The notes: a model not told the origin generated them from the sequence alone. DNA of 64,000 nt from Aurelia coerulea (GCA_039566865.1 CM076959.1:19204501-19268500); one strand, 5' to 3'; counted from the stretch's first letter, positions 22,601-34,890 are shown. Translations and numbers: made by a program.

Positions 22601-25600
22601 CCATTGGAGTATACACCGAAAAGGCGTCGTAGTCTGTCCAGACAGGGGGGGCTCTCTCCTCGATTAGTTTACCTATTGAGAGAGCTCCTTCTTTAAGTAA
22701 TTCCCTCCATACAATTTATTCTTTTCTCTGTATTTGTATAGTGTATTAATTTTCCGTACCAATGTATTAATTTTCTGTAATATTTTCTTTTCCTTGTAGT
22801 TTAGTTAGCTGTTAGTATAGTAAATTATAAATTGTATGAAGTGAATTTAAAATATATGAAACTGAAACTGAAACAGATTTGCTGGCAAAATCCATCGTTG
22901 TATTTCACTGCCATCTTTGCTCATATTTTGAACCAAGATTAATGACAGTCTAACATTCTTTTCTAGTGGGCGCTTGGTTTCTACGCCAAAGATTACACTC
23001 CAACGTATCGAGGATTCGAAACATTTTATGGCATGTGGTCGTCATCAAGCGCTGATTACTACACGCATTCAGCCTTAGATTCAGCGTATGGCTTAGATTT
23101 ACGGCGTAACTTAGAAGTAGTTCGAAACGAGACTGGCCATTACAGTACAGAATTATTCACAAAAGAGGCTGTCAACGTCATCAAAAGTCATGACAAGAAG
23201 CAGCCGTTGTTTTTGTATTTATCTCATCAAGGTGTCCATGCTGGGAATCCGGACAACCCTATGCAAGTACCGGACAAATATACGAAGAAATTGAAGTATA
23301 TTAAGAATCAAAGTCGGCGGAAATATGCAGGTAAGAAAAATTAGTTGATGAATTTTTTCAAATAAAAAAGTTCGATGTATTTCTTAGATTGTGTCAAACA
23401 CGCATACTCGTTGCCTGTTTGACAGGCAACGAAAAGAAAAGTATTTAACACATTTTCAAAATTTATTCAGGTTGCTTTTTTGCGGCTGAGTTTGTCTTCT
23501 AGGGGCTGGAATTTTTTTTTATTCCATTAAAAATATACAATACATGTTACGGACTACTCTACCTGCAAACTACTTTACAATACTACAAGGACGATGCCAT
23601 GAGGAGCAAAAGACTATGACTACCCCATGGCATTGTTTGAAAAAAGCTAAACTACATACAATTCTACATAAATGCTACAAACAATTAAAAAAGAAAAAGG
23701 ATAATTAAGCGAAAACATGGACTCATGTAATAAGTTTAGCAAGTGAGCAGAGTTTTCAGTTGTCCAATGATCCCTATATAGCGCAAAACTCTAAGTGACA
23801 ACAAAGAATGTAATCTCTCTTACTGCGTCGCTCCTGTCATCTTATTTCTTGTGTTTATTTCACAGGTATGGTAGCAGCAATTGATGAATCGATACTCAAC
23901 ATCACAATTGCTCTAACTGAGCATGACCTCATCAATGATACAGTCATCATTTTCACTACTGACAACGGAGGAGCAGCTGGTCACATGGAGTTGAATATTG
24001 CTTCGAATTACCCACTGAAAGGAGGCAAATTTACTGTATGGGAAGGAGGCATCCGAGCTGTTGGGTTCGTCTACAGTGACAAATTTGCTAATCCAGGTAG
24101 CTATGAATCACTGCATTCCCTACGCCATTGAATATTCCATTGTTGGACTCTTTACAAACAAGGTAGCTACGGCCTACCCTACCAGTTCAAGTGACTTGTG
24201 CTTTAATCGGAGGGATCTTGGTGTGGTTTGCGGCCACCTTGCAATGAATGTTTTGTTGTTGTAGTACGTAAGAGCTGTTGTGCCCTAAGTTGCGTAGTTT
24301 GCTATTACGAGGCGAACCTCACAATCACGAATTATGCAACATGTACAATTATTTATTTGCTGCCTTTTCGTAGCCAAAATGTAGAAAAAGTTAGAATTCG
24401 TAAAATTGTCATCGTAGAAGTCTGTGGTTTGCTATTTCTTCTCTTGGGAAGGTTTAAACTATGATCCGTCGGTAGCTAATTATCTTTCTAAGGTCTGTGA
24501 ATATTGTTTCACACAATAACGTCGAAAAATGTTGTTGGAATCTTCTACGGAATCTAAACAAACTTTTGACAAAGTTATTACACTGCAAAGATAAATTCTC
24601 TAGAGTTATTAAGTAAATGAATATTATACCGGTTTGGTCTTAATTTCGCACTTTCAGGATCAGTTATCGATTATTTAATGTAATGTGTAGTTTCTGTTAT
24701 TGCTGCAAAGTTTTTGGAAACAACTATCCCGTTTCCCAGAATATCTCTGGATCTGCTGCAAATGAAATGGCAAAATTTCTTGGTTATGTTATAATCATTA
24801 CGCTGATGAATTTATGAGTCAGATAATGTCAATTTTTGAAATTACAAGATTTACAGCATGTTCGAGCCCTTTAGTTTCTTTCGAGCCATTTAATTCAAGG
24901 AAATTTGTATAGAATTTCACACCCACTTCCGAACGAGTAAACAAGATTCGTGCTTGCAAACTCGTTTGGAAGTGCATTGATAAAGACATCTGTGACATAT
25001 TCAAAGATCATTTTATAATACAAAACCATGGAAAAGATACAAGAAATGCCAACAACAGTTTAAAGATGCCGAAAATCAGGACTGAATATGCCCGTAAATC
25101 ATTTTATTACACTGGAGCAAAGATTTACAATGAACTGCCTCTAAATATCAGGAAGATTGCAAATGCTACTGAATATGAGAAAAGCCTCAAAGAATATTTT
25201 AGTTAAATTCGAACACTTTAATCAGCTCAAGGAACTATTTGTAAATATTTTTAACATTTTATTTCATTGAAAAAATTGTCAGTAGGAACTTTTTAATGAC
25301 TTTCAGTTGATTTATTTTTAACAGGACACACATTGATAACAGCGATGATTCGCTGAAGTGTTTTTATCCTGTATAAATATTCGTATATTATTATTATTAT
25401 TATCAAAATTTGAACCCTATGCTGCCAAAAACAATCTACAAAGCCAATCAATGTGTAATTAAGTTTATATCAATGTCTACTCTTTCAGGACGAGTCAGCA
25501 ACGACCTGATGCATTCTACAGATTGGCTACCAACTATCCTCAACATTGCTGGTGTTGATAAGTCAGCTTATGGCAAAATCGATGGTATTGATGTTTGGGG

Positions 25601-28600
25601 CTCTATATCAAATGGCTACAATTCTCCAAGATTTGAAATTTTCCATAATTTTGATCCACTGCAAAGTAATCAAGCTGCACTTCGAGTTGGCGATTATAAA
25701 TTGATTGTTAATCAAGATATTGGTTATTTTGGTGATTGGTATCCAAGACCCGCAGAGGTATGACAACTTTGTTGTGTAATCATTATTGTGCTCTTCAGTA
25801 TAGCAAAGCAATCTTTTTGTAGGCGTCTTGTACAATGTCTGTAGTGATATGGACATTTAAGATGAAATAAAATAAATCGTATTTCGAACAGAGTATGATA
25901 AATTCACGACGTTTCGAGCTAACCTGTTATCAAATAGTGAAGTCAGGTGATATTTTGCTTGGGATAATAAATAGCATTTTCTTCGAAGGGTGCTCGATTG
26001 GGGCGACGCTGCTCTGTCCCATTGTATTCGATGACGGGCGGTAGGAAACGCTGAATTTAGAAAAAGCTTTACGGTTGATACATCGAGTTATTCCTATCCT
26101 AATATATCATTCCATTCTTGGTATATCCACTTGTTTTCCTTCTGTGTCTACCTATCCTGCGAAGGCGCCATTTCAGTCCGATTGACATGACTTCAAGGAC
26201 CCTAGAGTAATTATGCCACTCAAGTGTGATTGGAGGAGTTTCCGTTTGAGTGGCATAATTGCGCTAGGGCCCTTGAAGTCGTGTCAATCGGATTAAAATG
26301 GCGCCTTTGCAAGAGAGTTCGACACAGAAGGAAAACAAGTCGATATATCACGTATGGAATGATATATTAGGATAGGAATAACTCGATGTATCAACCGTAA
26401 AGCTTTTTCTAAATTCAGCGTTTCCTACCGCCCGTGATTCGATCTCATTTTTCGAATCTACGCTCCCTTTTACTCTCATTCTACTAATTTTACTTCACTT
26501 GATAACTGGCTTAGCTCGAAACGTCGTGAATTTATCATACTCTGTCCAAAGCACAATTTAATTTGTTTTAAATGTTTATATTTCTCTGGCCATTGTAACT
26601 ACAATCCTGGTCAAAAGGTTGCGAGACTACATCGTTTTAACTGTGGAATTGTATTTTCAATAATAAACTGGATTTTGATTTGCAAACCCCCTCCCCCCGT
26701 ATTAATGTTGCTCAACAATGATTCCCGAATGCATGTTGGTGACAATCGACTTGTTCCAACGTCAAATAAACATGATTAAGGGGAGGGGGTACTTTGAACT
26801 TGGGAAAGCACCAAATCGTTCTGTAGTCTCATAACGTTTGTCCAAGATTGGAGGGGCAAAATCTCTTAGATTTAGGTCCACTTTTCAGAAAGACTTTCAA
26901 TTCCAATTTTCATCATTTCAGTTTGGTTAGTATCAAATTTGTAGGATGATATTAGAGAAAACTGAAGACTCTTACATTTATTGTTTATTCTCTCATTTCA
27001 TTCAAACATAGTCTTACCTATTCGTCCTGTTGATTTTTAGGTTGGTGAGCTGGAAAACTTGACAAGCCCCAACGCCCCACCTTCAGCTGTCTTGTCCTGT
27101 GATCTTCGGTATTCACATCCTTACCTATTGATGCACGCACCCCCTTGCAACCCGATGAAGAAGCCCTGTTTATTCAATATCAAATGGGACCCTTGTGAGT
27201 ACCACAATCTTGCTGATTACATGCCAAAGACGATGCAAGTCCTACTAGAGAGACTTGTCTACCATCGTATGCTAGTAGTCCGGCCTTACTATCCGGCTTA
27301 TGATGTCAAAGGTGACCCGGAAAATCACGGTGGTATATGGAGCTTTTGGAAGAATGCAACTCTGGAGTCGATGGTACCTATGATCAAAGAAGTCCGGCCG
27401 AAACCCGGAATCAAGAAAATCACGCCGAAGCCGAATAGAATTGTTCCGATCAAACACGTTCCATTAGCAAGCACCAGAGGTACAATAAGTGTCACTCCGG
27501 ACCTAGCTTATTTCTCACATCCGGTTAAGCCGATTGGTTATACCGGGTTTGTCGAGAATAAGATAACACGAAGCCAGCAACCGGAAGTGCCGATGGGCAA
27601 AGAAGTTTTTGATGTTGTCAGTGACAGTGGGGATATATTGAATATGGCCATGCAAAATAGAAACACAACACGTGTTATCAACAAAGACTATTTCCATATG
27701 AATGATCATATCGTCAATGGTAAATCGTCTACTAAACTGGCTGAAACCGGTCAAACCAGTGTCATTCAAGTTAAATCTAATGAAACTGCTGAGAATCCAA
27801 CTGAAAGTATTGTTGCTACTGACAACAGCCAAATGCAACGTAATAAGAGCTCCTCCTCAACGACCATTGAAGAGGATTACCTCACACAATCAAGTGTTCA
27901 GGACCAAACACAGGGAACCAAGGAGACGTTTGTGTACTCATCAAAGCCAGCCTCGTATTCTCCACAAGTGCAACAGCAAGCACCCCCGCAGCAGACTTGG
28001 AATGACACACAAGCAACCACCGCATCTCCTGTGGTTACAGAGAATGTTACAACGACCAGCGCACCGAACCAGAGTACTACGGATACAAGTGCTGTTGCTA
28101 AGACCGCAATGCCTGACCCGGACCCACGTTTTGCATCCGCTACCGGAAGCATCAAAATATCTGGTGATCCAAGCAAAAGTAATGGTTATATCCTGAGTAA
28201 AGCTACTGCAAATGGCAAATCATTGACGCATCTCAATGTCTTAGATGGAAAGAAGCAAACATCAACAGTGAAATACGAACCTAAAGATTTCTTTGCAAAT
28301 AAGAATAAAGAGGAGAGTAAGCCATCAAAGACAGGAGCTGCTGCAGTGCCAAATAATGAACCTGTAATTACTTATGTACCACCTCCTCTCTCAGCAACAA
28401 CTATGACAGCCCCCTTCAAACCTATCGCGCCAGTGGCGCCAAATAAAGTTGAACAATTCTATAAACAACCTTCAGCGCCAAGTGCTCCGGTAGCTCAACC
28501 AGCACCAGCTCCACCACCTGCATTACCTCCGCCACCACCTCCACCACCTCCACCTCCACCAGTTCTACCACCACCACCTCCACCGCCACCACCTCCTCCG

Positions 28601-31090
28601 CCACCTCCTCCTCCACCACCTCCTCCTCCACCACCTCCGCCTCCAGCAGTACTGCCCCCTCCACAGCTACCTCCACCACCACCACCACCACCACCACCAC
28701 CACCACCACCTCCATCTGCACAGCCTGAGCCCCCACCAGCGCAAGCTCAACCCTCGCCTCCATCTGCACAGCCTCTCCCACCAGTTGTTCCTGCACCTCC
28801 ACCTGCTCCAGTTGCCCCTGCAGCTCCTCCTGCCCCGGTGATGCCTGCTCCGGCAAAGGCTCCACCAGCACAACCTGCACCAGCACCACCACCCCCACCA
28901 CCACCACCACCTCCACCACCGCCTCAACAACCACCACCACCCCCACCTTCTCTACCACCACCGCCACCACCACCTCCACCGCCACCACCATCTCCCCCAC
29001 CTGCTCCAGTAGCTCCGTTACCTTCTTCGCCAATTCTTCCAGATACCAAATTAGGAGCTGCTTTCCCTGCCCCATCACCCGCACAGTTCCACCCCGCCAA
29101 GCCCAAACCTGCCAACCCAAAGCCGAGTAAACCCGCTAAGCCAGCAGGTGCTAAACTTGCCCCTGAGCCAGCTAAAACTGTTGCAGGTGAGCCTAACCAT
29201 GAAACTGATACAGCAAAGAAGCTGCCAAAACCAGCACCACTTAGCAACCCACAGATATCAGCCGCCTTGCATAACGATGCTAATGCGGACGGAAAACCTG
29301 ACGAGGAAGGGGAAGGAATTTTCCAGGACCTTGCAATGATGACAAATGTCAATGCAGGACCTCTTAAACTGAAACCTGGTGCAACAATCAAGAATCCAAT
29401 CGACCAGCCTCTTTACGACAAGCCAAAGAAACCCGTGTTTGAGTTAGGCCCAGGCAAGCCACCTGGTAAAAGTTCCAATTCGGATGCTGGCTCTTCTGCT
29501 GGGTCGACAACCGAAAGTGAGACATCGATCGGTGCCATGGGACAAACTGGAGCTGGAAGTAAGGCAGGTAGCAACCTAAATGGAGATACTTCCAAGGAAG
29601 TCACTGATATCAAGATGGCCAGTGCAGGTCCTGACATGCCACTTGCATTCCTTGAAGCTGCCACGAAAGCAAAGCCAACGTCATTAGGTCAGGATGTCAA
29701 GAGTTTCAATCCAGAATCAAATACCGCTGGTAATGTTGAATTCAGTTTGAATCATAAAGATATACACAATGATTTACCGGACATTGAAATCGCTGGATCC
29801 AGACCATATCAGACAGTTTCTGATGTTATCAGTGATGGCGAGAAATCGACCGAATGCCCAGACGGACGACATTGTATCAACAAAGACCAACCGGATTCGA
29901 AGGACCAGGCAGATACTGCAACCACAGTCGATGCTGCTAGGCAGAAAACCCCCGTCAATCATACAGATGGAGATGCAAAGAATATGATAACCGACTGTAA
30001 ATTCAGGGGGGATTGTAAGACAGAAGCAACTAGCAAAGACGTGGCAAAGGCAATCAGTGGAAATCTTCAACAAGACGCGAATAAGCTGAATATCACTTCT
30101 GCAGATCAATTCAAACAGCTTGATGAAGCAGAGATAAAGAATCTTTCACCGAAAGAGCGTCTTCATAAGTTCTTTGGTAGTATCACTGTCGATAAGAATA
30201 CCTATAATGTTGTTGGCACAGCGGAGATGGCGAAGCTTGGTTCTTCCAAACCGGAGCAGAGAACTTTGGTTGATGCAGATGTACGTAAGCACAACATTGG
30301 GTTCAATGTTATGTTGCCTTCGCATATCCTAAAGCATTTCGCCGCACCACGGTTCAAAGAGCACTCCAAGTTACTAGGGCCTAAAGGAAAGAAGACGCAC
30401 GTGTCGGAAGGAGAAAATGGCCTAAAAATTAAGGGTGGTATTAAAAAGCTAATGGACACTGTAGCAGATGCGAATAAGAGGAAGGTCGTAGCCTCAGCGA
30501 AGGAGCCTCACATCGTAATCAATAAGGCAAGTATTGCTACTGTTAGCCATGATAAGGGAGGAGAGAGTGGAGATATCGGAGCCACAAAGCCACTTCAAGG
30601 GCTACTGCTGGAAGCTAAGGCTGCCAAGCAAGGCCAAGGAGACCTAGGGGCATCGGCTCCGGGCAAAACAGCCCTTGGTGATGATGCAAGCAAAGAAGCT
30701 GCCTCAGCCTCTAAGTCCGCAACCCCTGCTAACAAACCAGTGCAGAATAACCTTGGATCCATCGTCACATTGGTTGGCAAAGTACGAGCTGATCGAATCA
30801 ATGGAAAGAATGCAGCTAAAGGCAAGGGGAAACAAAGCAATGCAACGAGTGATGACACGCACAAGAAGGCCAGTGTAAAAGACAGACCAGCTGTTAAGCA
30901 TATGAAACATAATTCAAGTGAGACTAATGCTGCAAATATTGCAGAGACTGGGCCCAGCAATTCTATTATTGTTTCATCCGTAATTGTTGTTATAATTGCT
31001 TCGTTTGTTGTCGTAGGCATGGCTGTTGTTGCCATAGTATCTGTTGTTGCTAGGTATTGTCGAATAGGGAAAAGACTGGACAATAGCTAG
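19685..31090 (+). CDS. Membrane-anchored pseudosulfatase B with giant proline-rich stalk
   Basis: Seven exons in phase: 19685-19792, 20489-20648, 21372-21484, 22967-23330, 23866-24096, 25489-25757 and 27041-31090; 1764 aa. Residues 1-18 are a signal peptide ([11 protein letters not shown]), followed by an arylsulfatase B-like domain to about residue 530. Metal ligands are kept (D34, D35, D281, N282), as are K127, H217 and K303. The formylglycine motif is changed, with S73-Y-A-T-K77 where gene C has C-T-P-T-R, and the active-site His after VGKW is A129. The last exon alone is 4050 nt and adds about 1200 residues: a Ser/Thr/Gln-rich linker, a polyproline tract (about 885-1085), a Lys/Ala/Pro segment, a long charged region, and one transmembrane helix (about 1722-1752) before a short basic tail ([12 protein letters not shown]). 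It is predicted to be a type I surface protein. In eukaryotes Ser is not converted to formylglycine, so hydrolase activity is unlikely. Confidence 0.88.
20113..20213 (-). pseudogene. LINE reverse-transcriptase remnant
   Basis: The minus strand reads [14 protein letters not shown], a stop, then [26 protein letters not shown] is the classic non-LTR reverse transcriptase motif. One in-frame stop and a following frameshift show it is dead. It lies in intron 1 of gene B, opposite to its transcription. Confidence 0.8.
20736..20890 (-). mobile_element. Retroelement 3'-end fragment, family copy 1
   Basis: Shares tacaatacatgttacg and the agcaaaagacaat block with 23518-23680 and, more weakly, 52319-52500; 47845-47970 and 59085-59227 carry it in the other orientation with an A-rich end. 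Probably the 3' part of a non-LTR element. Confidence 0.5.
21545..21983. mobile_element. Inverted-repeat element in gene B intron 3
   Basis: GAATACAC...CAGCCTCGTTTTGGAAA at the left is matched in reverse by TTTTCCAAAACAAGGCTG...GTATTC at the right. Inner arms (aagggatttgacc / ggtcaaatccctt) also pair. About 440 bp, no ORF. Confidence 0.65.
22214..22367. repeat. Foldback palindrome, ~154 bp
   Basis: GGCAGAAACACCGCAGCACC pairs with GTTGCGGTGTTTCTGCC, and inner arms cgtgtgaatttatat / atataaattcacaca also pair. A single near-perfect hairpin in intron 3 of gene B. Confidence 0.8.
22690..22880 (+). repeat. Retroposon 3' tail with TGAAAC repeat
   Basis: AT-rich sequence ending in tandem TGAAAC units (22858-22876). 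It looks like the tail of a non-LTR element or SINE; no coding part is recognisable. Confidence 0.35.
23518..23680 (-). mobile_element. Retroelement 3'-end fragment, family copy 2
   Basis: Starts with a T-rich run (minus-strand A tail), then attccattaaaaatatac, tacatgttacggac and ggagcaaaagactatgac, shared with copy 1. In intron 4 of gene B, antisense. Confidence 0.5.
25009..25206 (+). pseudogene. LINE ORF2 C-terminal remnant
   Basis: An open stretch ends [20 protein letters not shown] then [18 protein letters not shown] and a stop. The F-x-Y-x-G-A-K-x-x-N-x-L-P pattern is typical of the extreme C-terminus of non-LTR reverse transcriptase proteins. Upstream sequence does not continue the frame. 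It lies in intron 5 of gene B, in the sense direction. Confidence 0.7.
25889..26544. mobile_element. Large foldback element in gene B intron 6
   Basis: About 656 bp almost wholly palindromic. Outer arms are cagagtatgataaattcacg (25889) and its complement ending 26544. Inner arms (26033-26215 against 26248-26436) pair over about 180 bp, including cggtaggaaacgctgaattt. The central loop is about 30 bp. Non-coding; it could form a strong hairpin in the pre-mRNA. Confidence 0.85.
26608..26850. mobile_element. Short inverted-repeat element
   Basis: ggtcaaaaggttgcgagacta pairs with tagtctcataacgtttgtcc, and inner runs ccccctcccccc / ggggaggggg face each other. About 240 bp, in intron 6 of gene B. 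Confidence 0.5.
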
Positions 31091-32049
31091 GCTGTATGTA
31101 TGAGCACAAACTGAACATATTAATTCTAGTCGTTGATTCGAAAAAGGAAAGTTAGTGAACATCATTTTTAAGCTTTGAATGTAGCTTTTGTTTTCAAACG
31201 GAATATACTTGATTATGAGGGATTTAGGTATACCAGGGCCCTTGTTAGCGTAACGTGCGAATACCGATGGTTGGCGTAAATATCATGGAAGATGATTCAA
31301 GGTCCAAAACATTAGAATTTACAGCTAACAGCTCGTTTCTTGGTTCTCGACCAAATGACCTAATTGTCCAATTTCTGCAGCTTCAGAGAGACATGGCAGG
31401 CTACTATAGTAGTTAAACGTATTTTTAAGATCCAAAACAGAGGCAAGTTTGAAGTTGGTTGCTACATATTCAGAAAGATGTGTATTTTGAGATTTTAGCA
31501 TTAAATTCAAGCGATTCTTAACATTCAGTTAAAGGGAATAGACAGTAGCAAATAGGCCTGTTTCTATAAACAGAACAAAGAAAACACTCAGACATAGCAT
31601 TGTTCCTTTGTCTATGCCATGGCACGTGACCTGCACGTGACCAACTTTGATTCAAATGAACGTCCTTAGGGTATTTGACTGTTTGCAAATGCAACGTTTA
31701 TCCTTGCATCAAGCCTTTAAAGGGGCTGGGTCACGTAAAGTAAACAAACTTCTTTCGAAGCGACGATTTTGCAGCTTTTTTGACAGGCCATATCAGACAA
31801 AATGATCATGTTTGACAATGGGTTTTTAGCGTAGACAAAAGCATAGAGTCCAAAGTGCTATTTTGAAGACGAACTCTTGAACTTCAGAGAGAAACAAACG
31901 AAACAACCATATGTTGTAAGATTGCAAAGATATTGATGGATTTTTAGTAGTAACCTCATTGTGGATTCAGTTAATGCCAAAACGGTGGAGTTAATAGAGT
32001 AAAAGGATTCATTTGAATTTTTGACCAGTTTTAGAAATTGTAGGATATT

Positions 32050-32595
32050 CGTTAATATAGCATAGCTTCCAAATCTTTAACTCGGCGTAAAAAGGTGGGT
32101 GTAAAATTCTGTGATCTATTTCTTCGGACTAAGTGCCTTGAAACAAACTTTAGTCACTTATCTTTAATTCTACCGTTGGACATTTCAAAAGTTTTGAATA
32201 TTTTTCAAAATTTTGGCATATCTTACATTTCAACTCATTTGAGGGTGTGACGTCATCAAATTTCTAAATCATAAACCAGAAAAGTGACAGACTTTTGCTT
32301 GATACCATATTGTAGACATTCATAAGCTATGAATTTCTTCGAAATTATTTCATGTTGCTTCAAACAATTTAGAAATTACGATGGTTTTAAGTTTTTTTTT
32401 GAAAATTTTTCTTGAATTCTTGAAAAAGTAAGAAAACACTCTAATTCTGAAAATAGCGAAGATTTCAGAAAAGTCCAACGGTAGAATTATAGAGAAAGAG
32501 CTTAAAATTCTTTGAAGTCATTCAGTTCAAAGAAATAGGTCACTGAATTTTACACCAGCCTTTTTAAAGATTTGGAACCTATGCTCGTTAATATG
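32050..32595. mobile_element. Inverted-repeat element, ~545 bp
   Basis: Left arm AATATAGCATAGCTTCCAAA, with tctttaactcggcgtaaaaa; the right arm is the complement ending ctatgctcgttaatat. Inner blocks attctaccgttggac / gtccaacggtagaat also pair. Partial relatives occur near 6110, 47500 and 48750 (gtgacgtcatcaaatttcta). Non-coding. Confidence 0.7.
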
Positions 32596-32935
32596 CAAAC
32601 ATTTATGATAAACTATCACCATCCCGACTAATTAAAAAAAGGTTTTAGATACCTAGAAATACCTACTTGTATGCAGAGAGCAGTTGAAAAAATTATAAAA
32701 TTTAGGTTTGGTTATTGTAATTAAGTAGAGAGCATATTTGAAAAAATTTGTCTTTTTTCTGAGAGATCTGTTGGCACTCCCTGTACTTGAAATCAAAAGA
32801 TTTTTGGTTGTGATTTTTGACTGCTTTCCTAGCTCCCATTTCTGTGATTTTGTAACAGATTCCTAAATTGACTGACGTTTCGAACTCGAATTTCTCATTT
32901 TTCCTCAAAAAAGAGCAGATAATTTTTAGACTTAC

Positions 32936-33035
32936 TACAAATGCCGTAGCTTCTTTCCTTGATGAACTGATAATCTCTACAACCTGTTTAGCCGAAGTAC
33001 CTTCATCCACTTCAATAACGTACCAGAAAGTTCGA
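32936..33035 (-). other. Weak candidate exon
   Basis: On the minus strand a tactacttcag acceptor is followed by an open frame (RTFWYVIEVDEGTSAKQVVE...) and a GTA|gtaagt donor 100 nt later. The peptide looks protein-like, but no partner exon with matching phase was found. An upstream 77-codon ORF (33065-33298) starting with a hydrophobic stretch has no usable donor. It could be a relic exon. Confidence 0.25.
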
Positions 33036-34099
33036 CTGAAGTAGTAAGCCTAATATATCAGTGGTCATGGTGCTGCAAAAGGATCTGGATCGAGTGAAAT
33101 TTCGGTGGAATTTTTAATGGGAACAACCAAGACTGAATCCTGCGCCTCAATCATTCGAATATATAAACAGGGTTTGAATCCTTGTTTCTGAATGACTGTT
33201 GGTTGTGTGAACGGAGCTAAGTAGAGGCATTCTATAAATAAGACGAAGAAAACTCCTACGCACAGTATTTTTCCGCTAGCTAAACAATATGCACGCACGT
33301 GTGGACATCAACAAATACAATAGGTTAATAATAGAATACCCAGACCCCTTCCGCGCGTGGCCTTTATTTCCGTTGATTCTCTTTAATTGAAGGAGCAAAT
33401 TAGAGGGATTAGAATGGAACATGCCACTTGTCCAAGTTACATAATTGCTCTCCTCAACTGGTTGAACAATAAGGCAATAAGTGGCAATTTCTCATCTCCG
33501 TTTATTCACTTCATGGACTATTGACACATCACGAGAATTCTACTCAGACAATCTAAAATATTTCATTTCAATCAAACATATCGATTCAAAAATATTGTAA
33601 ACAAGAACTAATAATGGCATGATAATGATGCAGGTACCTTGAATATTTACTTTATATCAAACACAATATTTACAGTAAATGTTGTCTTAGTTTTTGTCAC
33701 TCTTGTATTCTATCAGTAGGTCTGTCAGAAAACGAATGTCCGAAAAATGGAGAGAATGTCGTTTCATTCGAAATAAGTTTTCATTTGACGAGAACTGATG
33801 CTTTTAAATGCACTTAAAACTATCCCTCGCTCGAACGCCAAGAGAACCGGACCCTTGTTATTATTCAGCAAAGCTGAATCAACACGAATATTCGTCTCAG
33901 TAGAACTTTAGTTAGAACCCTCTCATTGAGAGTGATCTGATAATTGAAATTGGGTTTACCCCCCCCCCCATTTTAATGCAAGAGGGCACTTATTTTTGAC
34001 AGACCTTGACTGAAGTAGAAAAATTTCTATAAAAATTTTCTAAGGACTGTTAGGAAGTATTTTGTTCTGTCACAATGACCCCAGGAAAATGTATAACCG

Positions 34100-34890
34100 C
34101 TTCCCTCCGCAATGATATAGATTCCTTAGCCTCCTTTGCGATTGCGAAAGTATGGCGTAATGCCACTGCATATTTCATATTCTAAATTTGATTTTTTTAT
34201 TGCAGAAAATTAAAAGTGAAGCAATTACCCTCGCAACAGCAAAGGAGGCTAAGGATTCTACCGGGTGTCCCAAAAAAATGTATACGGATTTGGTTGAATC
34301 CAGTGCTGTGAATTTAGCTTCAATCAATGTCTAATCACTCTGAAAATGTTCCTCGATAGTTAACTTGAGCCTAGATACCTCGTTTGTTGATATAGGTGCT
34401 TTGAGAGCAGGCATGTTAATCTTGACAGCTCAAATGTGCTTCTTCTTGCAAACCAGAGCTTTTGCCTTTTGGCCTGAGCAATTTTTTAAGGCACAGCGTA
34501 TAAATCAACGATAGCCTTGATAAAATTTGAACAATATTAGATTTTGTGTTATTCTGTTTTCTAGAAGTCACTCCCTAGTCACCCATTGAGCAGTTTCTTA
34601 ATTTTTCATTAATTTCAGTTCTTAATTTCGATATGCTTCAGGAATTTGCTTAGGCCAAAAGGCCAAAGCTCTGGTTTGCAGGTGGATGCAAATTTGTGCT
34701 TTCAAGATTGATATTTCTGCTCTCAAAGCACCAATACGAACAAACGAGGTATCTATGTTCAAGTTAACTGTCGAGGTACAATTTAAGAGTGATTAGCCAT
34801 TGATTTAAGCTAAATTCACATCGCTGGAGTCAAGCAAATCTGTATACATTTTTTGGGACACCCGGTATATCATTGTGAAGGAGGGATAAA
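34100..34890. mobile_element. Palindromic element interrupted by a later insertion
   Basis: Left arm ccctccgcaatgatatag plus cttagcctcctttgc pairs with gcaaaggaggctaagg on the right, where the matching arm is split at a TA by the element at 34261-34865. Removing that element and one TA restores the right arm as a clean mate of the left. Confidence 0.7.
34261..34865. mobile_element. TA-flanked TIR element (CCGGGTGTCCCAAAAAA)
   Basis: 605 bp with long inverted arms of well over 200 bp starting CCGGGTGTCCCAAAAAA and ending TTTTTTGGGACACCCGG, flanked by TA on both sides. Arms share blocks such as ggccaaaaggc and gcaaaccagagct. TA duplication and TIR style fit the Tc1/mariner superfamily (inference). 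It encodes no transposase. A decayed relative lies at 58640-59565. Confidence 0.85.

Noticed and set aside
28422..29391. Long minus-strand ORFs rich in Val, Trp or Gly opposite the proline tract
   Set aside because: They are antisense shadows of CCN triplet repeats in the proline-rich exon; the composition is explained entirely by the plus-strand coding sequence.
33065..33298. 77-codon minus-strand ORF with a hydrophobic N-terminus
   Set aside because: No donor site gives a phase-compatible join to the nearby candidate exon and no recognisable motif; probably chance.
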